Part shown: positions 53,678 through 62,289 of the stretch, in pieces | Layout of the letters: each line of letters begins with the position of its first letter | How positions within the stretch are numbered: position 1 is the first letter of the stretch | Assembly: GCA_020634495.1 (NCBI GenBank) | Contig: JACKBR010000027.1 | Span: 5,427-69,426, forward strand | DNA length: 64,000 bases | DNA from: Ardenticatenaceae bacterium | GTDB lineage: Bacteria; Chloroflexota; Anaerolineae; Promineifilales; Promineifilaceae | Reading direction: 5' to 3' | Translations under genes and position numbers: made by a program | The notes under the pieces: model-generated | What the model was told of the DNA's origin: nothing | Databases searched by the model: none | What the model saw: the letters and a program-made list of their open reading frames with translations, nothing else

Positions 53678-53980
53678 CTCTTGTTCCTCGTGTCCACGGA
53701 TCTACAAACTTCGGTGGTTGTGGAATGTAAACCGTTACTAATACGATTTTCTCTCCACGCCAGCCGCAAACCACATGAATTGGTAACTCGGCAGAGAACC
53801 CTACAATCAAGCAGCTTTCACCTCGACCCGTGTTTGGATATGTTTCCAAAATTTCGCCATTTAGCAAAGCATCTTCAACCTACATCAAGGTAAGGTTATC
53901 TGATTTTCTTTCAATATCAGCATGTAAGCTGTACAAATAATATCTTGCCGAATAAGCTGCTTTATCTGGTCAATTTCCAT
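53670..53980 (-). pseudogene. DUF4258-type toxin, frameshift and in-frame stop
   Basis: ATG 53980 opens with MEIDQIKQLIRQDII, then the frame must shift one base to read LYSLHADIERKSDNLTLM. A TAG follows where homologues would have a sense codon, then VEDALLNGEILETYP and a clean C-terminus (VVCGWRGEKIVLVTVYIPQ, PPKFVDPW). The C-terminal part alone is open from 53867. Two independent lesions make an active toxin unlikely. Confidence 0.72.
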
Positions 53981-54037
53981 GATGCAGTTCTATGCAAATG
54001 GTTTTAGATTTGGAAAGCAAGCAAATTAAATTTTGCT

Positions 54038-56195
54038 CTAACTTGCATTGTGCCCTAGCCGATTTTTGAGTTCTTGCAGCACTTTTTGGGCGGCGACGGG
54101 AATGACGGTGCCGGGGCCGAAGATGGCGGCAGCACCGTGATCGGTTAGGAATTGGTAATCCTGCGCTGGGATGACCCCGCCGATGACGACCATGATGTCG
54201 GAACGGCCGTATCCCGCCAACGCCTCCACCAACTGCGGCAGCAGCGTCTTGTGCCCCGCCGCCAGTGAGCTGATACCCACCACATGCACATCGTTTTCGA
54301 TGGCTTGCTTGGCCACTTCGGCCGGGGTTTGGAAGAGCGGGCCGATGTCCACGTCGAAGCCGAGGTCGGCGAAGGCGGTAGGCCACCACTTTGCGCCACG
54401 ATCATGGCCGTCCTGGCCGATTTTGGCCACCATGATGCGCGGGCGGCGGCCCTCTTGCTGCTCAAATTCGTCGGCCATGCGGCGCACGGTTTCAATCTCC
54501 ATTTTTGCTCCAAATTCGCTGCTGTAAACGCCGCCAATCGAGCGGATGGTGGCTTTGTGGCGACCCCACACTTGCTCCAATGCGCCGGAAATCTCGCCCA
54601 GGCTGGCGCGGGCGCGGGCGGCGTTGACCGCCAGTTCCAGCATGTTCCCCTCGCCAGATTCGGCGGCAGGTGAGGGCGTTGAGGGCTTTTTCGACTGCGG
54701 CGGCGTCCCGATTGGCGCGTAATTCTTCTAGTCGGGCGATTTGGGAATGGCGAACGGCCGTATTGTCCACTTCCAAAATATCAATCGGGTCTTCCTGATC
54801 CAGCCGGTATTTGTTGACGCCGACGATGGTTTCCTGGCCGGAGTCGATGAGCGCCTGGCGGCGGGCGGCTGCTTCCTCGATGCGCATTTTGGGCAGGCCG
54901 GTTTCCAGCGCTTTGGCCATGCCGCCGAGTTCCTCGACCTCCTGAATGTGTTCCCAGGCGCGGTGGGCCAGCTCGTGGGTGAGCGTTTCGACGAGGTACG
55001 ACCCGGCCCACGGATCGACGGTGCGGGTGATGCCGGTTTCGTGCTGCAAATAAAGCTGGGTGTTGCGGGCAATGCGTGCCGAAAAGTCGGTGGGCAGAGC
55101 GATTGCTTCGTCCAGGGCGTTGGTGTGCAGCGATTGGGTGCCGCCAAACGCCGCCGCCATCGCTTCCAGGCAGGTGCGGGTGACGTTGTTGAATGGGTCT
55201 TGCTCCGTCAGGCTCCAGCCGGAGGTTTGGCAGTGGGTGCGTAAAGCCATCGACTTTTCGTTTTGCGGATTAAACTGCTTGACGATTTTGGCCCACAGCA
55301 GGCGCGCGCGGCGCGCATTTTGGCAATCTCCATGAACACGTTCATGCCAATTGCCCAGAAGAAGGAGATGCGCGGGGCAAAGTCGTCGATGTTCATCCCG
55401 GCGGCGATTCCGGCGCGTAAATATTCCAGGCCATCGGCCAGAGTGTAAACCAGTTCGATGTCGGCGGTGGCTCCGGCTTCCTGCATGTGGTAGCCGGAGA
55501 CGCTGATGGCGTTGAATTTGGGCATCTCGCGGGCGGTGTAGGCGAAGATGTCGCCGACGATGCGCATGGAGGGGCGGCGGGTAGATGTAGGTGTTGCGCA
55601 CCATGTACTCTTTGAGGATGTCGTTTTGGATGGTGCCGGTGAGCTGGTCGTGGGGCGCGCCCTGCTCCTCGGCGGCGACGATGTAGAAGGCCATGATGGG
55701 CAGCACCGCACCGTTCATCGTCATGGAGACGGACATTTTGTCCAGCGGGATGCCGTCGAACAGGATGCGCATGTCGAGAATGGAGTCAATCGCCACGCCT
55801 GCCTTGCCTACATCGCCCACGACGCGCTCGTGGTCGGAGTCGTAGCCACGGTGGGTAGCCAGGTCGAAGGCGATGGAGAGGCCGCGCTGCCCGGCGGCGA
55901 GGTTGCGGCGGTAGAAGGCGTTGCTCTCTTCGGCAGTGCTGAACCCGGCGTACTGGCGCACGGTCCACGGCCGTACGGCGTACATGGCGGGGTAGGGCCC
56001 ACGCAAATAGGGTGGAATGCCGGCGACGAAGTTGAGGTGTTCCATTTGCTGCAAATCGTGTGGGGTGTAGAACGGCCGTACTTCAATTTGTTCCAGGGTT
56101 TGCCAGGTGGAGATGGGGTTGGAAGGAATGGCCGTATCTCCCGCTGAACTATTTGGTGATTTGTACTCGATTTTGGTGAAATCTGGTTGATTCAT
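54038..56195 (-). pseudogene. Methylmalonyl-CoA mutase large subunit, three frameshifts
   Basis: The N-terminus through 55580 is a clear mutase TIM barrel ([40 protein letters not shown]). An indel in CCGCCGCCCC near 55575 and a 2-base insertion in a GC-run near 55305 shift the frame over the 270 bases between. The segment reads [19 protein letters not shown] in another frame. A third indel near 54660 moves the C-terminal cobalamin domain ([10 protein letters not shown], with the His that ligates cobalt; [10 protein letters not shown]) to a separate frame (54038-54643). As written there are two incomplete products. All indels lie in GC-rich runs, so sequence errors are possible; if real, propionyl-CoA metabolism via this copy is lost. 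Confidence 0.78.
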
Positions 56196-56215
56196 CTCAT
56201 TGATTCCTTATTAAT

Positions 56216-56285
56216 AGGACGCAGATTTTCCTGATTTTCCTGATTTTTTGATCTTGTTAATCAGGGAGATCAGGGTAATCAGCGT
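56216..56285. repeat. Interspersed AT-rich inverted repeat (GACGCAGATTTTCCTGATT type)
   Basis: GGACGCAGATTTTCCTGATT-like words, a TTGATC centre, then AATCAGGGAGATCAGGGTAA and CAGCGTTCTAT form an imperfect hairpin between the mutase start and the GxxExxY remnant. It is related in words to 14408 and 30923. Confidence 0.65.
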
Positions 56286-56286
56286 T

Positions 56287-56598
56287 CTATTTATCTTCTG
56301 GCGAGTGAGGCTTATTGTGATTGCTCCAGGCTTTGCGTTTATGTTTTGGCGTATGCCCAAAATTTAGCAGGAGCCCAACTTCGTACTTTGTAGCTTTTAG
56401 ATAATTTAGCAGTTGCGCTTCATGCGCAGGGATTAACCCACGGCTTGCTTTCAATTCCACAATGATAAGGTCATTCACGACGAGATCGGCAAAATATTCG
56501 CCGATGACATGTTCTCTATAAAAAACAGAAATCGGTTTTTGTTGATCGACTTGAAAACCGCGAGCGCGCAATTCGATGGCGAGTGCATTTTCATATGC
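56287..56598 (-). pseudogene. GxxExxY-family protein, N-terminally truncated
   Basis: The C-terminal two thirds of a GxxExxY protein: YENALAIELRARGFQVDQQ at the right edge, then VIGEYFADLVVNDLIIVELK (with the conserved D-E-K residues of a nuclease-like fold), HEAQLLNYLKAT and VGLLLNFG. The first 30 residues or so, carrying GxxExxY itself, are missing. Upstream the frame meets a stop and then a remnant of an unrelated secreted protein on the other strand. The first possible start is TTG 56571. Confidence 0.75.
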
Positions 56599-56604
56599 TT
56601 TAGT

Positions 56605-56769
56605 TCAGGAACGATAACCAGCGGTTCATATGTGGAGTTAGATGTCTCATCCTATTTGCAAAATGATGGCTTAGTTAGCCTGGCAATTGTGGCGGAGATA
56701 GCTGGTCGGAATACATTTTCTAGCCGGGAAGGGGTAAACGTACCCGAGTTGATTATTGTCACGGACTAG
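56605..56769 (+). pseudogene. C-terminal remnant of a DNRLRE/CBM96-type domain
   Basis: 54 codons reading SGSYVELDVSSYL, LVSLAIVAEIAGRNTF and SSREGVNVPELIIVTD. This corresponds to the last 55 residues of the CotH protein at 57342-60338 (SYIEIDVTAYV, GRNIFNSREGANPPELVIVTN). No start or upstream part remains. It abuts the truncated GxxExxY gene head to head at about 56600. Confidence 0.78.
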
Positions 56770-57341
56770 CAAGCTAAGGAAATGAGCAGATAGATAAAAC
56801 ATATTAATTTTGTACATTCTGCAGATGGCCTGGGGAACGGCCGTTTCGCCTCTTGATTCGCTCCAATATAAAACGTGCCTATGATGACGGTTTAGTAATA
56901 GAACATTTGAGCCGCTGTAATGCTTTCTGTAAGCAAAAATCTAAATAATATTTACGTTGCCTGTCCTTTTTCAGTCTTAAGTGTTTGCTGGTTTGTTTCT
57001 TACAATAAATTCAACTGTACAAACCGACAAACCTCGCGGTATCGCGGACTTCCGTTTTTTTAGATTTTATCCGCGACACGCTTATTTTTATCAATCAATC
57101 CCGATTTAATAACTCTACAATTAAATAATCGTTTTGACTACCAATTTCAGTGGTGTTCAAAGTAGTCTAGCGAATTATATTCAGTCATTTGTCAAAATGG
57201 TGCTCACTATTTTGGCCTAACTGCCGTTAGGCAGCTTTTGTTTCTCTGTGTGCCGTTATTGTTTTGCCAAGGACATTCTTTGAGCAGGATGTCCTTGGTA
57301 AAAATCTTCTACATCAAAAGAGGGTTTTTAGGAGGAAAGTT
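56770..57341. other. AT-rich intergenic region with upstream hairpin
   Basis: About 570 bases without a convincing gene. It contains one ACGGCCGT (56837) and a perfect 10-bp hairpin (CCAAGGACAT 57267-57276 with ATGTCCTTGG 57289-57298) 44 bases before the CotH start, probably in its mRNA leader. Nothing else is recognised. Confidence 0.5.
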
Positions 57342-60338
57342 ATGTTTCATATGCGTACATCCCCGTTTCGTTGGCTACTTTTGCTGGCCGTTTTATTCCT
57401 GGGCGTCATGTTGGTGTCTCGTCCGCTCGTGTCGGCCCAAACGGCCGTTCTCTACATCAACGAAATTGTTGCCTCTAACGACAGTACCATTGCTGATGAG
57501 GATGGCGAGTTTGAAGATTGGATTGAAATTTATAATTCAGGCGGAACGGCCGTAAATCTTGATGGTTACGGTCTGACCGATAATGATTCAGACCCCTTCA
57601 AATGGACATTCCCCGCGGTAACCATTCAGCCAGGTGAATTCCTCATGGTGTGGGCATCCGATAAAGAGCGGGCGACCCCTGGCAGTCCACTACACACCAA
57701 CTTCAAAATTAGCGCTGGCGGCGAAGAGATTGTGCTCACCGCACCCGGTGGCCTCCAGGAAGATTATTTGCCTCCGGCCGCACTGCAAACCGACCTTTCC
57801 TACGGCCGTCAGCCAGACGGCCCTGGCGCACTGGTCTTCTTTACTGAGCCAACCCCTGGTGCCAGCAACACGACAACAGGATATAGCGACATTCTAGACC
57901 CGCCAGAACTCTCGCAGACCGGCGGCTTTTATACGGCTGGTTTCCAACTGGCGCTCAGCACTGACCAGGCAGATACGACCATCTACTACACGCTGGACGG
58001 CAGTGAGCCAACGACCAGTTCGGCCGTTTATTCTGGGCCTATCACCATAGACAGCCGTACCGGCGATCCCAACGTGCTTTCTACCATTCGCACCACGCTG
58101 CCCAACGTCTACTGGGCCGCACCGGCTGGGGAAATCTTTAAGGGTACCGTCGTGCGGGCTATGGTTGATAAACCAGGTGCGCTTGCCAGCCCAATTGCTA
58201 CCCAAACCTATTTTGTGGACCCGGATATGTTCAGCCGCTACACCTTCCCGGTGATTTCCATAGCTACTGATGCGGATAATTTGTTTGATCCGGAAATTGG
58301 TATTTACGTGGTGGGCAATTACACAAACTATTTCCAAAATGGCATCGAATGGGAACGCCCAATCCACATCGAATATTACGAGCCAGACGGCACGCTGGGC
58401 TTTGCTCAGGATGCCGGGGTGCGCATTCATGGCTCCAAGAGCACCATTTACCACTTCAAATCGCTGAGAATCTATGCCCGTTCGGAATACGGTGCAGATA
58501 CCATCGACTATGAGATTTTCCCCGGCTGGCGGAATGATGAATTTGAGCGGCTCATTCTGCGTAATTCTGGTCAAGATATTTACTCAACCATGTTCCGGGA
58601 TGCAATGGCTCAAAGTCTCGTTTCACATCTCAGCTTCGATACGCAGCCGTACAAACCAGCCGTTGTCTTTTTGAATGGTGAATATTGGGGTGTGCATAAC
58701 ATCCGCGAAAGATTGGACAATAACTATCTGGGTCTCACCTACGATATCGACAATAACCAACTGGACTTGCTGTCCAATCGTGGCGTGGTTGAAGAAGGAA
58801 ATGCCGATCATTTTAACGCGATGATGAACTTTGTTAACAGCAACAGCCTGGCGGATCCGGCCAATTATGCCTACATGCACACGCAGATGGACGTGCAAAA
58901 CTTCATCGAGTACATGACGGCCGAAATTATTATGAACAACGCCGATTGGCTGCAAAACAATATCGATTACTGGCGCTATCAGACGGATGCCTACGATCCT
59001 GATGCGCCGGAAGGGCAAGACGGCCGTTGGCGCTGGCTAATGGGAGACCTTGATCAGGCGTTTGGTCTGGCTGGCGGCGCGGGTTCCTCTTCCTATGACC
59101 GACTGGCCTGGGCCACCCAGCCGGGCTTCCCGCCTTACAATGCCTCGATGGCGGTATTGCTGCGAGCTTTACTGGAAAATGATGAATTCCGCACCGATTT
59201 CATTAACCAGTTTGCCGATCAGCTAAACACTGCCTTTGTGCCGGATCGCGTTGTGGCTCAAATTGATGCGATGCAGGCTGTACTGGTGCCCGAAGTGCAG
59301 GAGCATATCGACCGACACGGCCGTCCCACATCTATCACCGCCTGGAACAATTCTGTGCAGGCGCTGCGCACCTTTGCCCTGAACCGCCCTGCGGCGCAAC
59401 GGCAGCATGTCATAAACCGCTTTGGGCTGGGCGGTTTGGCCAACGTCACGCTCAATGTTTCTAATTCAAATTTTGGCTCTGTGCGGATCAATTCTGTGCT
59501 GATTAACGAGGATACGATTGGTCTAAGCGGAGCGCCATATCCGTGGACGGGCAGTTACTTCCAGGATGTCCCCATCGAAATTGAGGCGATTCCGCAACCG
59601 GGCTACATCTTTGCCGGTTGGAGTGAACTACCGGGTGAAACCAGTGCAACGATTTCGCTGACGCTAAGTGGGGATTTGTCATTAACGGCCGTATTCATCC
59701 CTGATGATGGCCAACCGACACCAACCCCAACCAACACGCCAACGGCTACAGCAACGCCGCTACCCACCGAGACACCGCTGCCGCCCACCATCACACCAAC
59801 ACCCAGCGCAACGTTGCCGCCTACGGTCACCCCAACACCATCCAACACACCGCTGCCTACCAACACGCCAACACCAGGCGCTGGGGGCAATTTCACCTTC
59901 AATCCCGTAGCAGATGCCATCGTCCTTTCCAATCGCGCCACAGCCAACTATGGGACGATTGGCAGCCTGGGCAGTGACGACGTGCCGGTGATGGTGAGCT
60001 ATCTTCGGTTTGATGTGCAGGGGATGAGCAGCAGTGTACAAAGCGCCACGCTACGCATCTACCCGAGCAGCGGCTCGTCAGCTTTTGTCATTGCGAGTGT
60101 GGCGGATAATAGCTGGGTAGAAACCAGCATCAATTACAGCAATGCACCGGCGTTGGGCAGCGTAATTAACGGGTCTGGTGCCGTCGCTGCGGGCAGTTAC
60201 ATCGAGATTGATGTGACGGCCTATGTTACCGGCAATGGCACGCTCAGTTTGGCACTGGTTGCGGATGAAAACGGCCGTAATATCTTCAACAGCCGTGAAG
60301 GAGCCAATCCGCCAGAACTGGTGATTGTTACTAACTAA
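57342..60338 (+). CDS. Secreted CotH-kinase surface protein with lamin-tail and CBM96-like domains
   Basis: 998 aa. A signal peptide (about 8-30) is followed by a lamin-tail domain (about 35-165: LYINEIVASNDSTIADEDGE, YNSGGTAVNLDGY) and a chitobiase-like beta segment (ADTTIYYTLDGSEPT). The CotH core (about 320-690) has VRIHGSKSTIYHFKSLRIYA, YWGVHNIRERLDNNYLGLTY and the DLDQAFG acidic motif. A Thr/Pro linker of the TPTNTP type (about 795-860) leads to a C-terminal DNRLRE/CBM96-like domain. CotH proteins phosphorylate surface proteins; the others bind polymers. ATG 57342 has GGAGG seven bases upstream. Cell-surface attachment or modification is inferred. Confidence 0.87.
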   Translation: MFHMRTSPFRWLLLLAVLFLGVMLVSRPLVSAQTAVLYINEIVASNDSTIADEDGEFEDWIEIYNSGGTAVNLDGYGLTDNDSDPFKWTFPAVTIQPGEFLMVWASDKERATPGSPLHTNFKISAGGEEIVLTAPGGLQEDYLPPAALQTDLSYGRQPDGPGALVFFTEPTPGASNTTTGYSDILDPPELSQTGGFYTAGFQLALSTDQADTTIYYTLDGSEPTTSSAVYSGPITIDSRTGDPNVLSTIRTTLPNVYWAAPAGEIFKGTVVRAMVDKPGALASPIATQTYFVDPDMFSRYTFPVISIATDADNLFDPEIGIYVVGNYTNYFQNGIEWERPIHIEYYEPDGTLGFAQDAGVRIHGSKSTIYHFKSLRIYARSEYGADTIDYEIFPGWRNDEFERLILRNSGQDIYSTMFRDAMAQSLVSHLSFDTQPYKPAVVFLNGEYWGVHNIRERLDNNYLGLTYDIDNNQLDLLSNRGVVEEGNADHFNAMMNFVNSNSLADPANYAYMHTQMDVQNFIEYMTAEIIMNNADWLQNNIDYWRYQTDAYDPDAPEGQDGRWRWLMGDLDQAFGLAGGAGSSSYDRLAWATQPGFPPYNASMAVLLRALLENDEFRTDFINQFADQLNTAFVPDRVVAQIDAMQAVLVPEVQEHIDRHGRPTSITAWNNSVQALRTFALNRPAAQRQHVINRFGLGGLANVTLNVSNSNFGSVRINSVLINEDTIGLSGAPYPWTGSYFQDVPIEIEAIPQPGYIFAGWSELPGETSATISLTLSGDLSLTAVFIPDDGQPTPTPTNTPTATATPLPTETPLPPTITPTPSATLPPTVTPTPSNTPLPTNTPTPGAGGNFTFNPVADAIVLSNRATANYGTIGSLGSDDVPVMVSYLRFDVQGMSSSVQSATLRIYPSSGSSAFVIASVADNSWVETSINYSNAPALGSVINGSGAVAAGSYIEIDVTAYVTGNGTLSLALVADENGRNIFNSREGANPPELVIVTN

Positions 60339-60356
60339 GTCGGTTTAGTAAACTTA

Positions 60357-60387
60357 TTTCCCCGGAAACTTTGAGTTTCCGGGGAAA
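60357..60387 (+). terminator. Terminator hairpin after the CotH gene
   Basis: TTTCCCCGGAAACT and AGTTTCCGGGGAAA, a 14-bp perfect stem around TTG, followed by TGTTTT. It starts 19 bases after the stop and precedes the next rightward gene. Confidence 0.8.
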
Positions 60388-60421
60388 TGTTTTGGAAAAT
60401 TTTTCGTTTCAGGAAGCAAAG

Positions 60422-61201
60422 ATGATTGGGCGTAAGCAACTTTGGCGTATCGTAATTAGCGTGATGTTTGTTGGGTTGATTTCTAGCGCCACCGTTCAGG
60501 CCCAGGCCACCGAAAATGTTGTCACGGTTGATGTGATTCGCAATGGCTTTGCGCTGGGCGTCAATAATGATCATTGTCCGACGAAACATGATCCAGCAGA
60601 AGAACCCATCAGCGCCGCAGAGTGGACATTTGACGAATATATTACCCTCTCCAAATGCGGTCTCAGCAAGAATAGCCACCCAACAGACCCCAACGGCGGG
60701 GGCGCGATGTTTAAGAATGGGCCAATCGAAAACTCCGGTCGAGGCTATCCGGGCGTTCCGGCGCATATGTGGCAAACCTATGATTTAGTGGCTCTTGGCG
60801 TGCCCGCTGGCACAGCAGTAACTGTTGACATAACATTGGAGCTGATTAGCGTGGGGGGAACGGATTTTACGGCCGTTATTGAAACCAGCCACGATGGTCA
60901 GAACTGGACACCAGCGGTGACGCTGATTGATTTTCCACTAGAGAGCTGTGGCGAGTGGAAATATCCGTTGTATTGTGGCAACGCCGTTGTTGATTATGCA
61001 CCCTATTTTCGGCTGGCGCTCACGTCTGTTTGGGAAGAGCAGCTGGGGCAAAAATGGGTAATTCACAGCCTGAATTTCAGTTATGAAGCGGCTAGTTTGG
61101 TGATGCCGACGGTGGCAGAAACGGCCGTACCCATCACCATGCCGCTGCTCCAATTTCGACAGCTGCTTTTTTACTTTTCACCCATGTTATGGTGGTGGTA
61201 A
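60422..61201 (+). CDS. Secreted hypothetical protein, 259 aa
   Basis: A signal peptide (about 7-28, ending SATVQAQA) precedes a beta-rich domain with four or five Cys (HCPTKHDP, LSKCGLSKN, ESCGEWKYPLYCGN), probably disulfide-bonded outside the cell. No family was recognised. The C-terminus ends abruptly in a hydrophobic LLFYFSPMLWWW. ATG 60422 has AGGAAG upstream. It follows the CotH gene after a hairpin and converges with the aldo/keto reductase. Confidence 0.7.
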   Translation: MIGRKQLWRIVISVMFVGLISSATVQAQATENVVTVDVIRNGFALGVNNDHCPTKHDPAEEPISAAEWTFDEYITLSKCGLSKNSHPTDPNGGGAMFKNGPIENSGRGYPGVPAHMWQTYDLVALGVPAGTAVTVDITLELISVGGTDFTAVIETSHDGQNWTPAVTLIDFPLESCGEWKYPLYCGNAVVDYAPYFRLALTSVWEEQLGQKWVIHSLNFSYEAASLVMPTVAETAVPITMPLLQFRQLLFYFSPMLWWW

Positions 61202-61240
61202 AAGGTAATCTTTAACAAGAAGAAAACAAGATTTAGACGG

Positions 61241-61284
61241 TTGGCCTGATTTTCTTGACTGCTTTCAGCAGAGAATCAGGCCAA
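61241..61284. terminator. Hairpin between convergent genes
   Basis: TTGGCCTGATT (61241-61251) with AATCAGGCCAA (61274-61284), an 11-bp perfect stem. It lies between the rightward secreted protein gene and the leftward reductase gene. Confidence 0.7.
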
Positions 61285-61300
61285 TTGCCTATTTAGGGTC

Positions 61301-62158
61301 TTAAACAAATAACGGTTCCATCTGGATACGATTCATTTTTTCGGTGATGGTGGCCTGGGGAACGGCCGTATCCACCCGCGACGCCGCATCCAGCACCATC
61401 GGCAACAACGTTGTGTCCCCCACCGTGTTCAGGAAGACACCGGGCTGGCTGAGCACCCACTGCACCGCCAGATCAATTTCGGCCTGGGTGTTAAACGGCT
61501 CGTACCATGTGGTGTGCGTTTTTGGCTTGTCACCCCACGGCCCTTTGGACAGCGCTTTGATGGTTTGAATGGCGACGTTTTTCTGATGGCAAACGGCCGT
61601 TAGCTGGGCAAAGTCGGCGGCGTACTGCGGATTTTGCATCATGGTTGGGTTGTAGGGCAGCAGCACGGAGTCAAAATCAAAGCGTGCCAGGCTCTTCAGG
61701 TGCATTTGGGCCACGGTAACCCCATGCCCGGTCACGCCCAAAAAGCGCGTCAACCCTTGCTCCCGCGCCTCGATGAACGCTTCTAACGCCCCGCCCGGCC
61801 CCATCGCCGTCTCCCACTCGTCTGGCTCCACCAGAATGTGCATTTGCCACAAATCCACGTGGTCGGTTTTTAGGAGGTCGAGGGAGCGGTGCAGCTCTTC
61901 TTTCGCTTCTTGGTAAGTGCGTTTTTCAGTTTTGGTGGCCAGGAAAAATTCATCGCGATGGTGCTTTAGCCAGGGCCCCAGACGTAATTCTGCGTCACCG
62001 TAGGAAGCGGCCGTATCGATATGATTGACGCCATATTCCAGCAATAAATCCAGCGTTTTGTTCGCTTCTGCCTGTGGGGTGCCCCAAAAAGCGGCCGCGC
62101 CAAACAAAGTGCGCGTGCTGTTGTGTCCGGTTCGTCCAAAAGGAATTTTTTCAATCAT
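61301..62158 (-). CDS. Aldo/keto reductase
   Basis: 285 aa (alpha/beta)8 barrel. The catalytic tetrad is visible: Asp in [10 protein letters not shown] (about 48) with Tyr53, Lys in LATKTEKR (about 76) and His in [10 protein letters not shown] (about 106). It resembles the AKR branch of general NADPH-linked carbonyl reductases and shorter bacterial members. ATG 62158 has GGAG seven bases upstream. It lies between the two mutase genes without obvious functional link. Confidence 0.9.
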   Translation of the reverse strand: MIEKIPFGRTGHNSTRTLFGAAAFWGTPQAEANKTLDLLLEYGVNHIDTAASYGDAELRLGPWLKHHRDEFFLATKTEKRTYQEAKEELHRSLDLLKTDHVDLWQMHILVEPDEWETAMGPGGALEAFIEAREQGLTRFLGVTGHGVTVAQMHLKSLARFDFDSVLLPYNPTMMQNPQYAADFAQLTAVCHQKNVAIQTIKALSKGPWGDKPKTHTTWYEPFNTQAEIDLAVQWVLSQPGVFLNTVGDTTLLPMVLDAASRVDTAVPQATITEKMNRIQMEPLFV

Positions 62159-62215
62159 GATGTTTCTCCATGTAGTAAGTTAGAAAAATCAGCAATTTTT
62201 CTCGTAAAGTTTTTC

Positions 62216-62283
62216 GAGGAGTAAGCATCATCAGCTGCGTCTCCGGGCAACCTTTCGCATTTGAGAATGCTCACTCCTCTCCA
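62216..62283. repeat. GAGGAGTAAGCATC hairpin repeat
   Basis: GAGGAGTAAGCATCATCAGC and GCATTTGAGAATGCTCACTC with CTC form an imperfect inverted repeat, same family as 37497, 30784 and 20171. It lies between the small-subunit mutase stop and the reductase start. Confidence 0.7.
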
Positions 62284-62289
62284 TGCTGA

